This document shows, piece after piece, positions 1-5,396 of a stretch of DNA of 6,108 nucleotides. Both the position numbers and the translations under genes were made by a program. The notes beneath the pieces are model-generated. The model was not told where the DNA came from. It did not search any database and saw nothing but the letters and a program-made list of their open reading frames with translations. How positions within the stretch are numbered: the first letter of the stretch is position 1; each line of letters opens with the position of its first letter. Source of the stretch: DATLSM01 sp049585815 (lineage in GTDB: Bacteria; Actinomycetota; Thermoleophilia; Solirubrobacterales; 70-9); the NCBI GenBank assembly GCA_049585815.1, contig JBAVAR010000090.1:1-6108 (forward strand). The letters run 5' to 3'.

Positions 1-184
1 CGGGCTCCGCCACGCTTGTCGGGAAGAACGCCGTGCGCACGCCGATCGCGAAGAAGCCGAAGAGGATCGTCGTTGCCAGGTAGCGAGGGGCGCGTGCGGT
101 GTAGCGCGCACGGCGCAAGCTCTGCCATCCGTGCTGCACACGCCCCGAGAACTCGCCGAGGTTTGTTGGGGCTCCGCCGGCCAT
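1..184 (-). CDS. N-terminus of a membrane protein, possibly TcpC-like conjugal transfer protein (cut by window edge)
   Basis: The frame starts with ATG at 184-182 and stays open to the window edge, giving 61 residues. The beginning reads MAGGAPTNLGEFSGRV. A basic stretch (SLRRARYTARAPR, about 22-34) is followed by one strong hydrophobic helix at about 34-54 (YLATTILFGFFAIGVRTAFF), then PTSVAEP. This is a short cytoplasmic head and a single membrane anchor, with the rest presumably outside. The start overlaps the stop of the upstream gene by one base (TGATG), which suggests translational coupling; no strong ribosome site of its own is close, the nearest purine run (AGGGAG) being about 16 bases upstream. 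A basic head plus one helix at the start of a gene close to a VirD4-type gene fits TcpC-like conjugation channel proteins of Gram-positive elements. That identity is inferred from position and topology only. The other two frames here look non-coding. Confidence 0.72.
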   Translation of the reverse strand, partial: MAGGAPTNLGEFSGRVQHGWQSLRRARYTARAPRYLATTILFGFFAIGVRTAFFPTSVAEP

Positions 185-789
185 CAGCGCTCGAAGCCGA
201 ACTCCCTCGCGACCGGCCCACCCCCCCCCGAAGGTGGCGGTGGGCTCGGCTGCGGGGGAACCGGGGTCGGGCTCGCCACCGTGAGCGGGGGCGGGGCCGG
301 GGCTTCCACGGGCGAGCTGACAGGCGCCTGTTCTGGGCTGGGTTCGCGCTCGGGCTCGCGATGGTGGAGGTGCCGCGGTCTCCGCATTAGCTCGCGGTGG
401 CGGGGCCTTGGTTTCGGAGCAAAGGGACGGGCACGCGCCGGTCGGGCAGCCGGCGCTGGGGCACTCGCGACTGGACTTGCGGCCAGTGGCGAGCGCGACG
501 ACGTCTGATCGTGCTGGGGGTGCACCGGTCCGGCACCGGAGAGCTCCAGCGCGCCGAGTGTGGCGGCGGCTGCGGCCCCGAGGCCGAGGACCGCGAGCCG
601 GCGAGTAACACTCGGCCCGGAGCCTCCGGGATGCTCAGTGGGGCGCGCCGGTGCCGGCGGCGAGGAGGATTCGCCGTCCGGCATCTGCGCATCCATGAGC
701 GCCAGGGGATCGGGCTCCCGCGTTGCGCTTGGCTCGGCGGCGAGTGACTCGTCGCCGAGCACAAAGACGTCGTTTTGCTTTCGTCCCAT
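184..789 (-). CDS. Single-pass membrane protein with Pro-rich tail ending in FGFER
   Basis: This is a 201-residue protein of unrecognised family. The ATG at 789 is chosen because GAAGGA lies 8 bases upstream; the frame continues to a GTG at 873 but without such a site. Residues 1-60 are polar and acidic-leaning (MGRKQNDVFVLGDESLA, then a PPAPARP stretch). Residues 63-82 (RRLAVLGLGAAAAATLGAL) form one hydrophobic helix after two arginines; this could be a membrane anchor, less likely a Tat-type signal. Residues 90-190 are rich in Pro, Ala, Ser and Arg, with a basic patch at 116-150. The protein ends GPVAREFGFER. The sigma-factor gene next upstream has the same layout after its own helix, with FGFEG inside its tail and FGFHG at its end. 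The shared design suggests the two act together at the membrane. Nine consecutive G bases precede the last codons, and the stop overlaps the next start. Real gene: fairly sure; function: unknown. Confidence 0.75.
   Translation of the reverse strand: MGRKQNDVFVLGDESLAAEPSATREPDPLALMDAQMPDGESSSPPAPARPTEHPGGSGPSVTRRLAVLGLGAAAAATLGALELSGAGPVHPQHDQTSSRSPLAASPVASAPAPAARPARARPFAPKPRPRHRELMRRPRHLHHREPEREPSPEQAPVSSPVEAPAPPPLTVASPTPVPPQPSPPPPSGGGGPVAREFGFER
221..229 (-). repeat. Run of nine G (coding strand), possible slippage site
   Basis: On the coding strand the codons TCG GGG GGG GGT contain nine G in a row, encoding the Gly stretch just before the terminal FGFER. In frame the run contains G-GGG-GGG, which fits the form of a -1 slippery heptamer. 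The -1 frame is free of stops from here to the ATG at 184, so slippage, or gain of one G, would drop FGFER and fuse this protein to the next one. The open stretch is only about 13 codons, so it could be chance in GC-rich DNA. Confidence 0.4.
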
Positions 790-1027
790 CGTCCGTTTCC
801 TTCGGCGATAAGACGAGAGAGGAAGGGGATTCCATACCCCCACGGCCAGATTTAATTTCAGGCAACGCCGCACACGGCGCGAGCGACAGCGCAGCTTTAG
901 CGCTGGGTCCCTGCGATTCAGGCGATTGGAAGTGCTTTCAGTCGACTCACAAGGAATGGCTAGCTTGGCCGCCCGCTCCTACCTAAGACAACGAGGAGCC
1001 CAACCCTCCCCGTCGGAGCCCGGACTC
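790..1027. other. 238-bp spacer between sigma gene and small membrane-protein gene
   Basis: No convincing gene is seen here on either strand. The spacer probably carries the 3' end of the sigma transcript and a promoter for the gene starting at 789. It contains the most AT-rich patch of the area at about 848-861 (minus strand CTGAAATTAAAT), which could serve as a -10 region, but no paired -35 could be assigned. There is a small hairpin with arms CAGCGC (887-892) and GCGCTG (900-905) around a 7-base loop. No strong terminator follows the sigma stop, so read-through from the sigma gene is possible. Confidence 0.5.
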
Positions 1028-2512
1028 TCAGCCGTGAAAGCCGAAGGACTCGGTGCCGCCCTTGGCACCCGCAGTTGAGCTGGATGAGGCCGAGTGCGCC
1101 GAGGAGCTCGGGGGAGTGGGAGGAGGAGCGGAAGTCGAACTTGGAGCTGATCCTGACGAAGCGCTTCCTTCGAATCCGAATTGCGTCTGCTCGCGCTGGG
1201 TCGGCGTTTCGCTCGGCGGTGAGGCGGTTTCGGGTTGAGAGCTCGGTTGGGAGTCCTGAGCGGAGGAAGGTTCGGGCGTCGGCTTCGGTTCGTGTGTGGG
1301 GGCAGACGCCGGCGCTTCGACGGCTGGTGATGGGGTCGGGGTCGGGTCGGCGGGTACGGTCCTCACCTGCGGTGGGGGCAAGTGGTGCCCGGAGGAGGGT
1401 GGCGGGGCTGAGATCCCGATCCCCGGCCCGATGATCCCGGTCGCCAGGCAGGTCGCCGTGGTGGCGGCACCGGCGGTGCAGATCGCGGCGATCTTCTGCC
1501 CCGTCCCCGCCAGAGCGCCGGCGGTGCCGCCGTCGCTCGGCTGCAGAGCGCCAGTCGCCCTGAAGGCGGCGAAGCGCAACTTCGCCGCCGCGGCCTGTCC
1601 GGCGTGGGACGCGTGGCCGAACCAGCGGGACAGGTGAGCGAGGGGACCGACCCTGCCGAGCTCCTCGGTTGCAGCACCGGCCACAAGCACTCCGCTGCCG
1701 AGCTCGTGCAGGTTGTCGTGGAGGCTCGCCAAGAACGAGCGGCAGGGGCCGCAATGCTTGAAATGGGCGTGGAGGATCCGCTCCTCGGCCTCGCTGGCGA
1801 GACCGCTTGCCTCCTTCTCAAAAAGCGCATCGCGGGCCAGTTCGCGCATCTCGGGGCAGAACTCCTGCCCTTCGATCGCTTCAAGGCGTTTTCTCACCTG
1901 CTGGGTCGCGCGCAGCACCAGCTTTGTGGCGGCCGGCAGGCTGACCCCCAGCTGGCGGGCTATTTCGGGCACGGTGAGCCCGAGGCCGAAGCGCAGCAGG
2001 AGCACCTCGCGGTAATTGGTGCGCATCCGCCCCAGTGCCTCCTGCAGCCGGTTGGCGTCGTCGTGGCTCTCGGTCCACTCCAACGGAGAAGGGACGGTTG
2101 TCGGCGCCGCGGAGACTACGTCCAGCGCCACCGTCGGCTTCGTTGCGCGCGAGCGCAGCAGATCGATCGCCGCGTTCCGCACACTGGTGAAGAAGGCCCC
2201 ACGCAGGTTCTGCGGCGCCCGGCCCGCCGCAGCCAGGCGATGGAGGCGAATCAGCACCTCGGCGACAGCGTCCTCGGCGTCAGCACGGCTGAGCGAGCCG
2301 CCGAAGCGGTGCACGATGTAGGCCTCGCCGAGCGGACGCAGCCGCTCGCACTCGCGCTCAAAACTCTGCGCGCGCCGCCGGGCCGGGAGTTCGCGCAGGA
2401 TCGTCGAAGCGGCCTCCATCAGGCCGCGACGTTCCTCGGCCGGCAGGCCGTTACGCCATCTGGTTCGCCCTGGGCAGCGCGGCTCATCTCCCCCAAGACG
2501 TAGCCGGACCAT
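1028..2512 (-). CDS. Sigma-70-family factor fused to zinc-finger (anti-sigma-type) domain, membrane helix and Pro/Ser tail
   Basis: This 494-residue protein combines modules usually found on two proteins. Residues about 62-125 resemble sigma region 2 (AEDAVAEVLIRLHRL, then NLRGAFFTSVRNAAIDLLRSR), and 152-212 resemble region 4 with its helix-turn-helix (LTVPEIARQLGVSLPAATKLV). Next comes a zf-HC2/ZAS-like finger: C219 and the signature H250-x3-C254-x2-C257. A hydrophobic helix at about 341-365 (IAAICTAGAATTATCLATG) is followed by about 130 Pro/Ser/Thr-rich residues with FGFEG at 445-449 and FGFHG as the last five residues. Expected topology: sigma and finger inside, tail outside. A typical ECF sigma factor is about 180-200 residues, so more than half is extension. 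The ATG at 2512 has GAGGGG 9 bases upstream; an ATG at 2419 is an alternative that keeps all domains. ECF groups fused to zinc-finger and membrane parts are known in Actinobacteria; assignment to one of them is not made here. A hairpin terminator upstream implies its own promoter, which I could not place. Confidence 0.9.
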   Translation of the reverse strand: MVRLRLGGDEPRCPGRTRWRNGLPAEERRGLMEAASTILRELPARRRAQSFERECERLRPLGEAYIVHRFGGSLSRADAEDAVAEVLIRLHRLAAAGRAPQNLRGAFFTSVRNAAIDLLRSRATKPTVALDVVSAAPTTVPSPLEWTESHDDANRLQEALGRMRTNYREVLLLRFGLGLTVPEIARQLGVSLPAATKLVLRATQQVRKRLEAIEGQEFCPEMRELARDALFEKEASGLASEAEERILHAHFKHCGPCRSFLASLHDNLHELGSGVLVAGAATEELGRVGPLAHLSRWFGHASHAGQAAAAKLRFAAFRATGALQPSDGGTAGALAGTGQKIAAICTAGAATTATCLATGIIGPGIGISAPPPSSGHHLPPPQVRTVPADPTPTPSPAVEAPASAPTHEPKPTPEPSSAQDSQPSSQPETASPPSETPTQREQTQFGFEGSASSGSAPSSTSAPPPTPPSSSAHSASSSSTAGAKGGTESFGFHG

Positions 2513-2586
2513 GTTTCGATACCCCTCGACCGAATTGCCTCAAAACTCAATGCGATCCTCCGAACCGGTCAGCCTGCCTGAGAATA

Positions 2587-2631
2587 ACTCGGGAAGGGGC
2601 GAGCGACAAGAGATCTCGCCCCTTCCCGAGT
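2587..2631 (-). terminator. Rho-independent-type terminator after the SSB gene
   Basis: There is a perfect 17-bp inverted repeat, arms 2587-2603 and 2615-2631 (minus-strand arm ACTCGGGAAGGGGCGAG), with an 11-base loop. It starts 8 bases after the SSB stop codon. On the minus strand it is followed by TTATTCT, a modest T-rich tail. Position and strength make it the terminator of the SSB transcript, separating it from the sigma gene 75 bases further on. Confidence 0.85.
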
Positions 2632-2639
2632 GCTTCGGG

Positions 2640-2990
2640 CTAAAGGCCCTCGGGCCCGGACTCGCCGCCCCCGTTCCCCGAGTCGCGCCGTTTGCCCCCA
2701 GGCAGGAAGTCGACCCGATCGGCGGCGATCGAGTGCTCGGAGCGCTTGCCGCCGCCCTCGATCTCCCACTCGCGGAAGCGCAGCTGGCCGGTCACCGCGA
2801 CCTGGCGCCCCTTGGAGAGGTACTCCTCGCAGGTCTCGGCCTGGCGGCCGAATGCCGCGACGTTGATGAAGAGCGAGGAGTCCTTGCGCCCGTTGCTCTC
2901 CGCGAGGCGCATGCTGCAGACCTTCGTCTCACCACCGTTCCTCATTTCGGGATCCTTGGTCAAAGTCCCGATCAGGGTTACTGAGTTCAT
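2640..2990 (-). CDS. ssb: Single-stranded DNA-binding protein, short form
   Basis: This 116-residue OB-fold protein would coat single-stranded DNA during replication, repair or transfer. It matches the bacterial SSB pattern: MNSVTLIGTLTKDPEMR at the start, SSLFINVAAFGRQAE at 38-52, EEYLSKGRQVAVTGQLRFREWE at about 56-77 and a closing IAADRVDFLPGG. The ATG at 2990 is preceded by AAGGAG with a 9-base spacer; a TTG at 2996 is too close to that site. The protein ends GGGESGPEGL. Housekeeping SSBs are usually about 150-180 residues and end in an acidic DDIPF-like tip that recruits repair and replication proteins; this one has no such tip and only a short linker. That suits an element-encoded SSB for transferred DNA, or a second SsbB-like copy. 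It lies between two strong hairpins, so it is probably its own transcription unit. Confidence 0.93.
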   Translation of the reverse strand: MNSVTLIGTLTKDPEMRNGGETKVCSMRLAESNGRKDSSLFINVAAFGRQAETCEEYLSKGRQVAVTGQLRFREWEIEGGGKRSEHSIAADRVDFLPGGKRRDSGNGGGESGPEGL

Positions 2991-3008
2991 GTCCAACTTC
3001 TCCTTCCA

Positions 3009-3022
3009 GGCCCCGCGGGGCC
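3009..3022. promoter_or_regulatory. 14-bp perfect palindrome just upstream of the SSB ribosome site
   Basis: GGCCCCGCGGGGCC is self-complementary and lies 3 bases upstream of the AAGGAG that serves the SSB start. It could be an operator in DNA or a small stem in the leader RNA affecting ribosome access. Short GC palindromes are common in such a GC-rich genome, so the functional claim is weak. Confidence 0.3.
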
Positions 3023-3080
3023 GCTGTGGATTGCCGAGCGAGAACGCGCCTCGGCACCTGGGAACTGCGTCTATGGGAGG

Positions 3081-4775
3081 TCAAGAGGGCGTCGCCATGT
3101 TCGGAAGCCGCAGCCAAGGCGGGAACACCCGGGCACGACGAGCCCGGGTGTTCCCTGTCTCATCGAGGCGCGCGACAAAGGCCTCGCCGGCACGCAGACG
3201 CTGTAATTCGGAGGGGTTGACCTCGAAGCGGTAACCGCGCGAACGAGTGCCGTCGGAGGTGGCGCGCCCGAAGCGGTCGGTGCGGATCGTGCTCTCCCAG
3301 GTGGGGACGGTGCCGATCAGCTGGGCCACCCACTCGGCGTCTGCCTGCTCGCCGAGTCGATGACAGACGACTGAGGAGATCGTCGCGCCGATTCGCTCGC
3401 GGACCGCAGGCCCGGCGGCGCGCAGATCGGCGAGCGTCTGGGTACCGACGGCGACGCTGAAGCCGGCGGCGCGCCCGCGGGTGTAGAGGCGGTCGATTGC
3501 CGGCGCCTCGAGGGCACCGAACTCATCGATCGCAACGAAGGTGCCGACGCCCTTATTCATCAGTGTGCTGGCGACGGCGCCGAGGTCGAGCAGCACCATC
3601 TGAGCGATCGCACGGCCGACGTTGCCGGTGCGATCGGTGTCAAAGCGCAGGTAGACGACCTCGCGGCGTTCGATCGCGGCGCGCAGATCGAAGACCTCGA
3701 CCCCTGATCGCTGGGGGTCAAGCCAGTTCCGCGCGAACTCCGATGAGGCAAGATTCTGCAGGCGAGCGGCCAACCCGGCGATGGCGCGCTGCTGGTCCGA
3801 GCGAAGTCCCTTACAGGTCATCGACACCTCAGCTGCCAGCTCTGCGTCCTCGCACTGGGATGCCAGGTTTTGCAGTTCATCCGGATGACAGAAATGAGCC
3901 ACGGTCGAAAGCGTCACCCGCTCGTTGCTGGCGTCGAGGGTGCGAAGCACCATGCGCAGGTAGGGCGAGGAGGCCTGGCGGTAGAAACCTGCGTCGGTGG
4001 AACCCCAACTCTCGACCGCAATCAGGCGCTCGGAGCGCTCGTCGACAGAGCCGTGGGCGAGCGGATCGTAGGTACTTGGCCCATCTGGGGAGAGCAGATG
4101 GAAACGAGTCCCCCGCTGGGCGGCGGCAGCCTGCGCCGCATCGAGCAGGGTGCGGTCGGCCTTTGCCTCCAACACCACTGCTCCAAAGCCCGAGCGGGAC
4201 ACGTACTCGGCCAGAAAAGCCGCCAACGAGGTCGTCTTCCCCGCCCCGGTCCCGCCGCAAATCAACGAGTGGCTGCCGGAGCGAGCGTTGCCGCGCGCGA
4301 TCATCGCCAACTCGCCGCGGTTGGTGCGACCGACCGGCAGCCCCTCGGACATAGCTCGCTCGCTGCGGTCCCCTCGCTCGACGAAGTGGCGACGTGGACC
4401 GTCGAGCAGGCCGCGTCGCTGTGTCGCAGAAGCCTCGCGGTCACCACCAGCGCGGCGGTCCTCGAGCCGGGTGTGGGCGCCCCAACCCAGGGCGCCGCCA
4501 GTGGCGCCCAAGACAAGCGCCAGGGAGATGGCCGCAGCAGCAAAGGTGAGGAACCCCGCGCCGATCAGGAGGACCAAGAAGGGCAGAGGAGCCAACGGGA
4601 TCGATCCCCAAGTCCAGGCGTACTGACGCTTGCGGAGGTAACGGGCGGTGAGGAACCCAAAGAGAGCTGCGATCGCCAGACAGGCCAACACAGTTGTGAG
4701 TAGCTGAGCTACGCCATTTAGGTTGTGCAGCGCCGGTAGTTGAGGCGCCTGGTTTCGGGTGAGCGATTCCTTCAT
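3081..4775 (-). CDS. VirD4/TraG-type conjugative coupling ATPase
   Basis: This 564-residue protein is a membrane-anchored DNA-transfer ATPase of the type IV coupling protein family, which brings the relaxosome to the secretion channel. Counting from the ATG at 4775: hydrophobic segments at about 22-46 and 62-98 (two or three helices), Walker A GGTGAGKT at 174-181, Walker B FVAIDEFG at 413-420, and the downstream VGTQTLADL motif at 443-451, where TraG/TraD proteins carry a conserved Gln. After DEFG comes IDRLYTRGRAAGFSVAVGTQ, typical of the family. The ATG has no clear ribosome site; a TTG at 4802 (nine residues longer) has GGTGG 5 bases upstream and may be the true start. At 564 residues it is toward the short end of the family. 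The last 25 codons contain a 14-bp hairpin that encodes part of the tail (GNTRARRARVFPPW). Distance from the DUF3072-like gene upstream is about 80-106 bases. Confidence 0.93.
   Translation of the reverse strand: MKESLTRNQAPQLPALHNLNGVAQLLTTVLACLAIAALFGFLTARYLRKRQYAWTWGSIPLAPLPFLVLLIGAGFLTFAAAAISLALVLGATGGALGWGAHTRLEDRRAGGDREASATQRRGLLDGPRRHFVERGDRSERAMSEGLPVGRTNRGELAMIARGNARSGSHSLICGGTGAGKTTSLAAFLAEYVSRSGFGAVVLEAKADRTLLDAAQAAAAQRGTRFHLLSPDGPSTYDPLAHGSVDERSERLIAVESWGSTDAGFYRQASSPYLRMVLRTLDASNERVTLSTVAHFCHPDELQNLASQCEDAELAAEVSMTCKGLRSDQQRAIAGLAARLQNLASSEFARNWLDPQRSGVEVFDLRAAIERREVVYLRFDTDRTGNVGRAIAQMVLLDLGAVASTLMNKGVGTFVAIDEFGALEAPAIDRLYTRGRAAGFSVAVGTQTLADLRAAGPAVRERIGATISSVVCHRLGEQADAEWVAQLIGTVPTWESTIRTDRFGRATSDGTRSRGYRFEVNPSELQRLRAGEAFVARLDETGNTRARRARVFPPWLRLPNMATPS
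3121..3155 (-). terminator. Strong hairpin inside the 3' end of the coupling ATPase gene
   Basis: GGGAACACCCGGGC (3121-3134) and its exact complement (3142-3155) form a perfect 14-bp stem around a 7-base loop, ACGACGA. It lies 38-72 bases before the stop codon, so its bases also encode the protein tail. There is no T-run on either strand after it, so it is either a tail-less GC-rich terminator of the kind often proposed in Actinobacteria, an mRNA 3' protector, or a pause site. It would separate the ATPase transcript from the SSB gene. Confidence 0.55.
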
Positions 4776-4837
4776 CGCCCACAAGACGTGCGCGGAGGGC
4801 AAATCGTCCCACCCCCAAAGAGGATCTGACGCAAAGA

Positions 4838-4859
4838 AGCCCCGACTCCTGCGCGGGCT
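4838..4859 (-). terminator. Weak candidate terminator after the DUF3072-like gene
   Basis: On the minus strand AGCCCGCG and CGGGGCT can form a 7-bp stem with one bulged G around a 7-base loop, followed by TTCTTTG. It begins about 22 bases after the stop at 4882. The stem is short and the T tail broken, so it may only reduce transcription into the coupling ATPase gene. Confidence 0.35.
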
Positions 4860-4881
4860 CCAGCTTCGGCAGGGCGGGCCG

Positions 4882-5166
4882 TCACCGCGATCCCACCTTC
4901 CAATGTGCTGAAGAGCCGTATCCGACGATCTCCGATTCGCGTATCGCCGCCGCGCCCCCGCGTGCGGCCATGTCGCGGCTGACCTGCTCGCGCTCGATGC
5001 GGCGCTCGGTGTAGGTGCAGCGCCGTCGGCTCTTCAGCCGCTCGATCTCAGCGGAGGCCTGCGACGCCGTAGTCGGATAGGCGAAGGACTCGCCGCGCTG
5101 CAACGCCAGGGTGCGCAGGAAGCGCAGCTGTTTGGAAGTGGGCGGCCGGAAATTGGCGTTTGTCAT
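4882..5166 (-). CDS. Small DUF3072-like protein
   Basis: This 94-residue protein starts at the ATG at 5166, which has AGGAG 7 bases upstream; the frame extends 12 residues further upstream without a better site. Residues 8-45 (PPTSKQLRFLRTLALQRGE, then YPTTASQASAEIERLK) match the pattern of DUF3072-type proteins: a KQ-x2-FL-x2-L helix, a GE turn, Pro/Thr, and an AS-x2-IE-x-L helix. The remainder is basic and probably helical (RRRCTYTERRIEREQVSRDMA) with a polar end (GYGSSAHWKVGSR). No membrane segment or catalytic motif is seen. Proteins like this are frequent in actinobacterial accessory DNA, but their role is not established. Its place between the relaxation-like gene and the coupling ATPase suggests a part in the transfer module, perhaps binding nucleic acid. 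Family match is by memory of the pattern, so moderately sure. Confidence 0.8.
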   Translation of the reverse strand: MTNANFRPPTSKQLRFLRTLALQRGESFAYPTTASQASAEIERLKSRRRCTYTERRIEREQVSRDMAARGGAAAIRESEIVGYGSSAHWKVGSR

Positions 5167-5396
5167 CTCGGACTCCTCTCGCTCGTTGGGCCTGCTTCGC
5201 ATGGCGAAGCGAGATCGCCCCGAACGGGCAGCCGCGCACCGAGCGCAGCGAGGGGAAGGGAGCGCAGCGACCTTGCGCGAGAGCCCAACGGGGCGAGAAT
5301 GAGCGCAGCCGCAGAAGCCGGTCCGGCGAGCATGGGACGTTGATCTGAAACCGACGCGCTGGCCCCATTCACAGCGATTGCAACCCGCAGGTTCAC
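5163..5396 (-). CDS. Candidate 77-residue protein overlapping both neighbours by 4 bases
   Basis: A GTG at 5396 opens a frame of 77 codons ending at TGA 5165-5163. The start overlaps the upstream stop as GTGA and the end overlaps the next start as ATGA, both typical of coupled genes. AGGAG lies about 8 bases before the GTG, inside the last codons of the upstream gene. The product would begin VNLRVAIAVNGASASVSDQR, with a mildly hydrophobic part (LAGPASAAALILAPLG, about 23-38) and an Arg/Pro/Ser-rich end. Against it: the frame runs through direct repeats and hairpins, third-position GC (about 64 percent by my count) is lower than expected in so GC-rich a genome, and no family is recognised. It may be an untranslated spacer instead. 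Confidence 0.33.
   Translation of the reverse strand: MNLRVAIAVNGASASVSDQRPMLAGPASAAALILAPLGSRARSLRSLPLAALGARLPVRGDLASPCEAGPTSERSPR
5194..5210. promoter_or_regulatory. 7-bp hairpin upstream of the DUF3072-like start
   Basis: GCTTCGC ATG GCGAAGC is a perfect 7-bp stem with a 3-base loop, about 16 bases upstream of the AGGAG of the gene starting at 5166. It sits inside a larger imperfect pairing between CGTTGGGC (5184-5191) and GCCCAACG (5283-5290). It could shape the leader RNA around the ribosome site. Confidence 0.35.
5241..5309. repeat. Short direct repeats GAGCGCAGC(GA)
   Basis: GAGCGCAGCGA occurs at 5241-5251 and again at 5260-5270, and the first nine bases recur at 5301-5309. The first two copies are 19 bases apart. 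They lie in the spacer between the relaxation-like gene and the DUF3072-like gene. Either a binding site array or low-complexity spacer DNA would explain them. Confidence 0.5.

Noticed and set aside
16..747. Several plus-strand frames over the small membrane-protein gene
   Set aside because: Low-complexity Arg-rich products; the minus-strand genes have a ribosome site, coupled stop/start and membrane helices.
790..873. N-terminal extension of the small membrane protein to a GTG at 873
   Set aside because: The ATG at 789 has GAAGGA at 8 bases; the extension crosses the AT-rich patch likely to be promoter DNA.
1604..2503. Long open frame on the plus strand (about 299 codons)
   Set aside because: It lies antisense to the sigma-factor gene, whose domains are clear; its own product has no recognisable motif, and long antisense frames are expected at this GC content.
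2513..2586. Promoter for the sigma gene
   Set aside because: TTGAGT and TTGAGG hexamers occur on the minus strand, but no -10 at proper spacing upstream of the ribosome site could be supported.
3056..3084. Promoter for the SSB gene with TTGACC (3084-3079) as -35
   Set aside because: No acceptable -10 lies 16-19 bases downstream, and the element overlaps the upstream stop codon; left as a lone match.
3081..3160. Frameshift at the end of the coupling ATPase, suspected because the tail is encoded by a hairpin
   Set aside because: The frame continues as RARRARVFPPW, a plausible family tail, and ends at a normal stop, so no error is needed.
2511..3234. Plus-strand open frames opposite the SSB gene
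   Set aside because: SSB is unmistakable on the minus strand with a good ribosome site; the plus-strand products run through the terminator hairpins.
3497..4703. Two long plus-strand open frames opposite the coupling ATPase
   Set aside because: Both are shadows of the ATPase gene, which carries Walker A and B motifs; the products are Arg/Pro-rich without domains.
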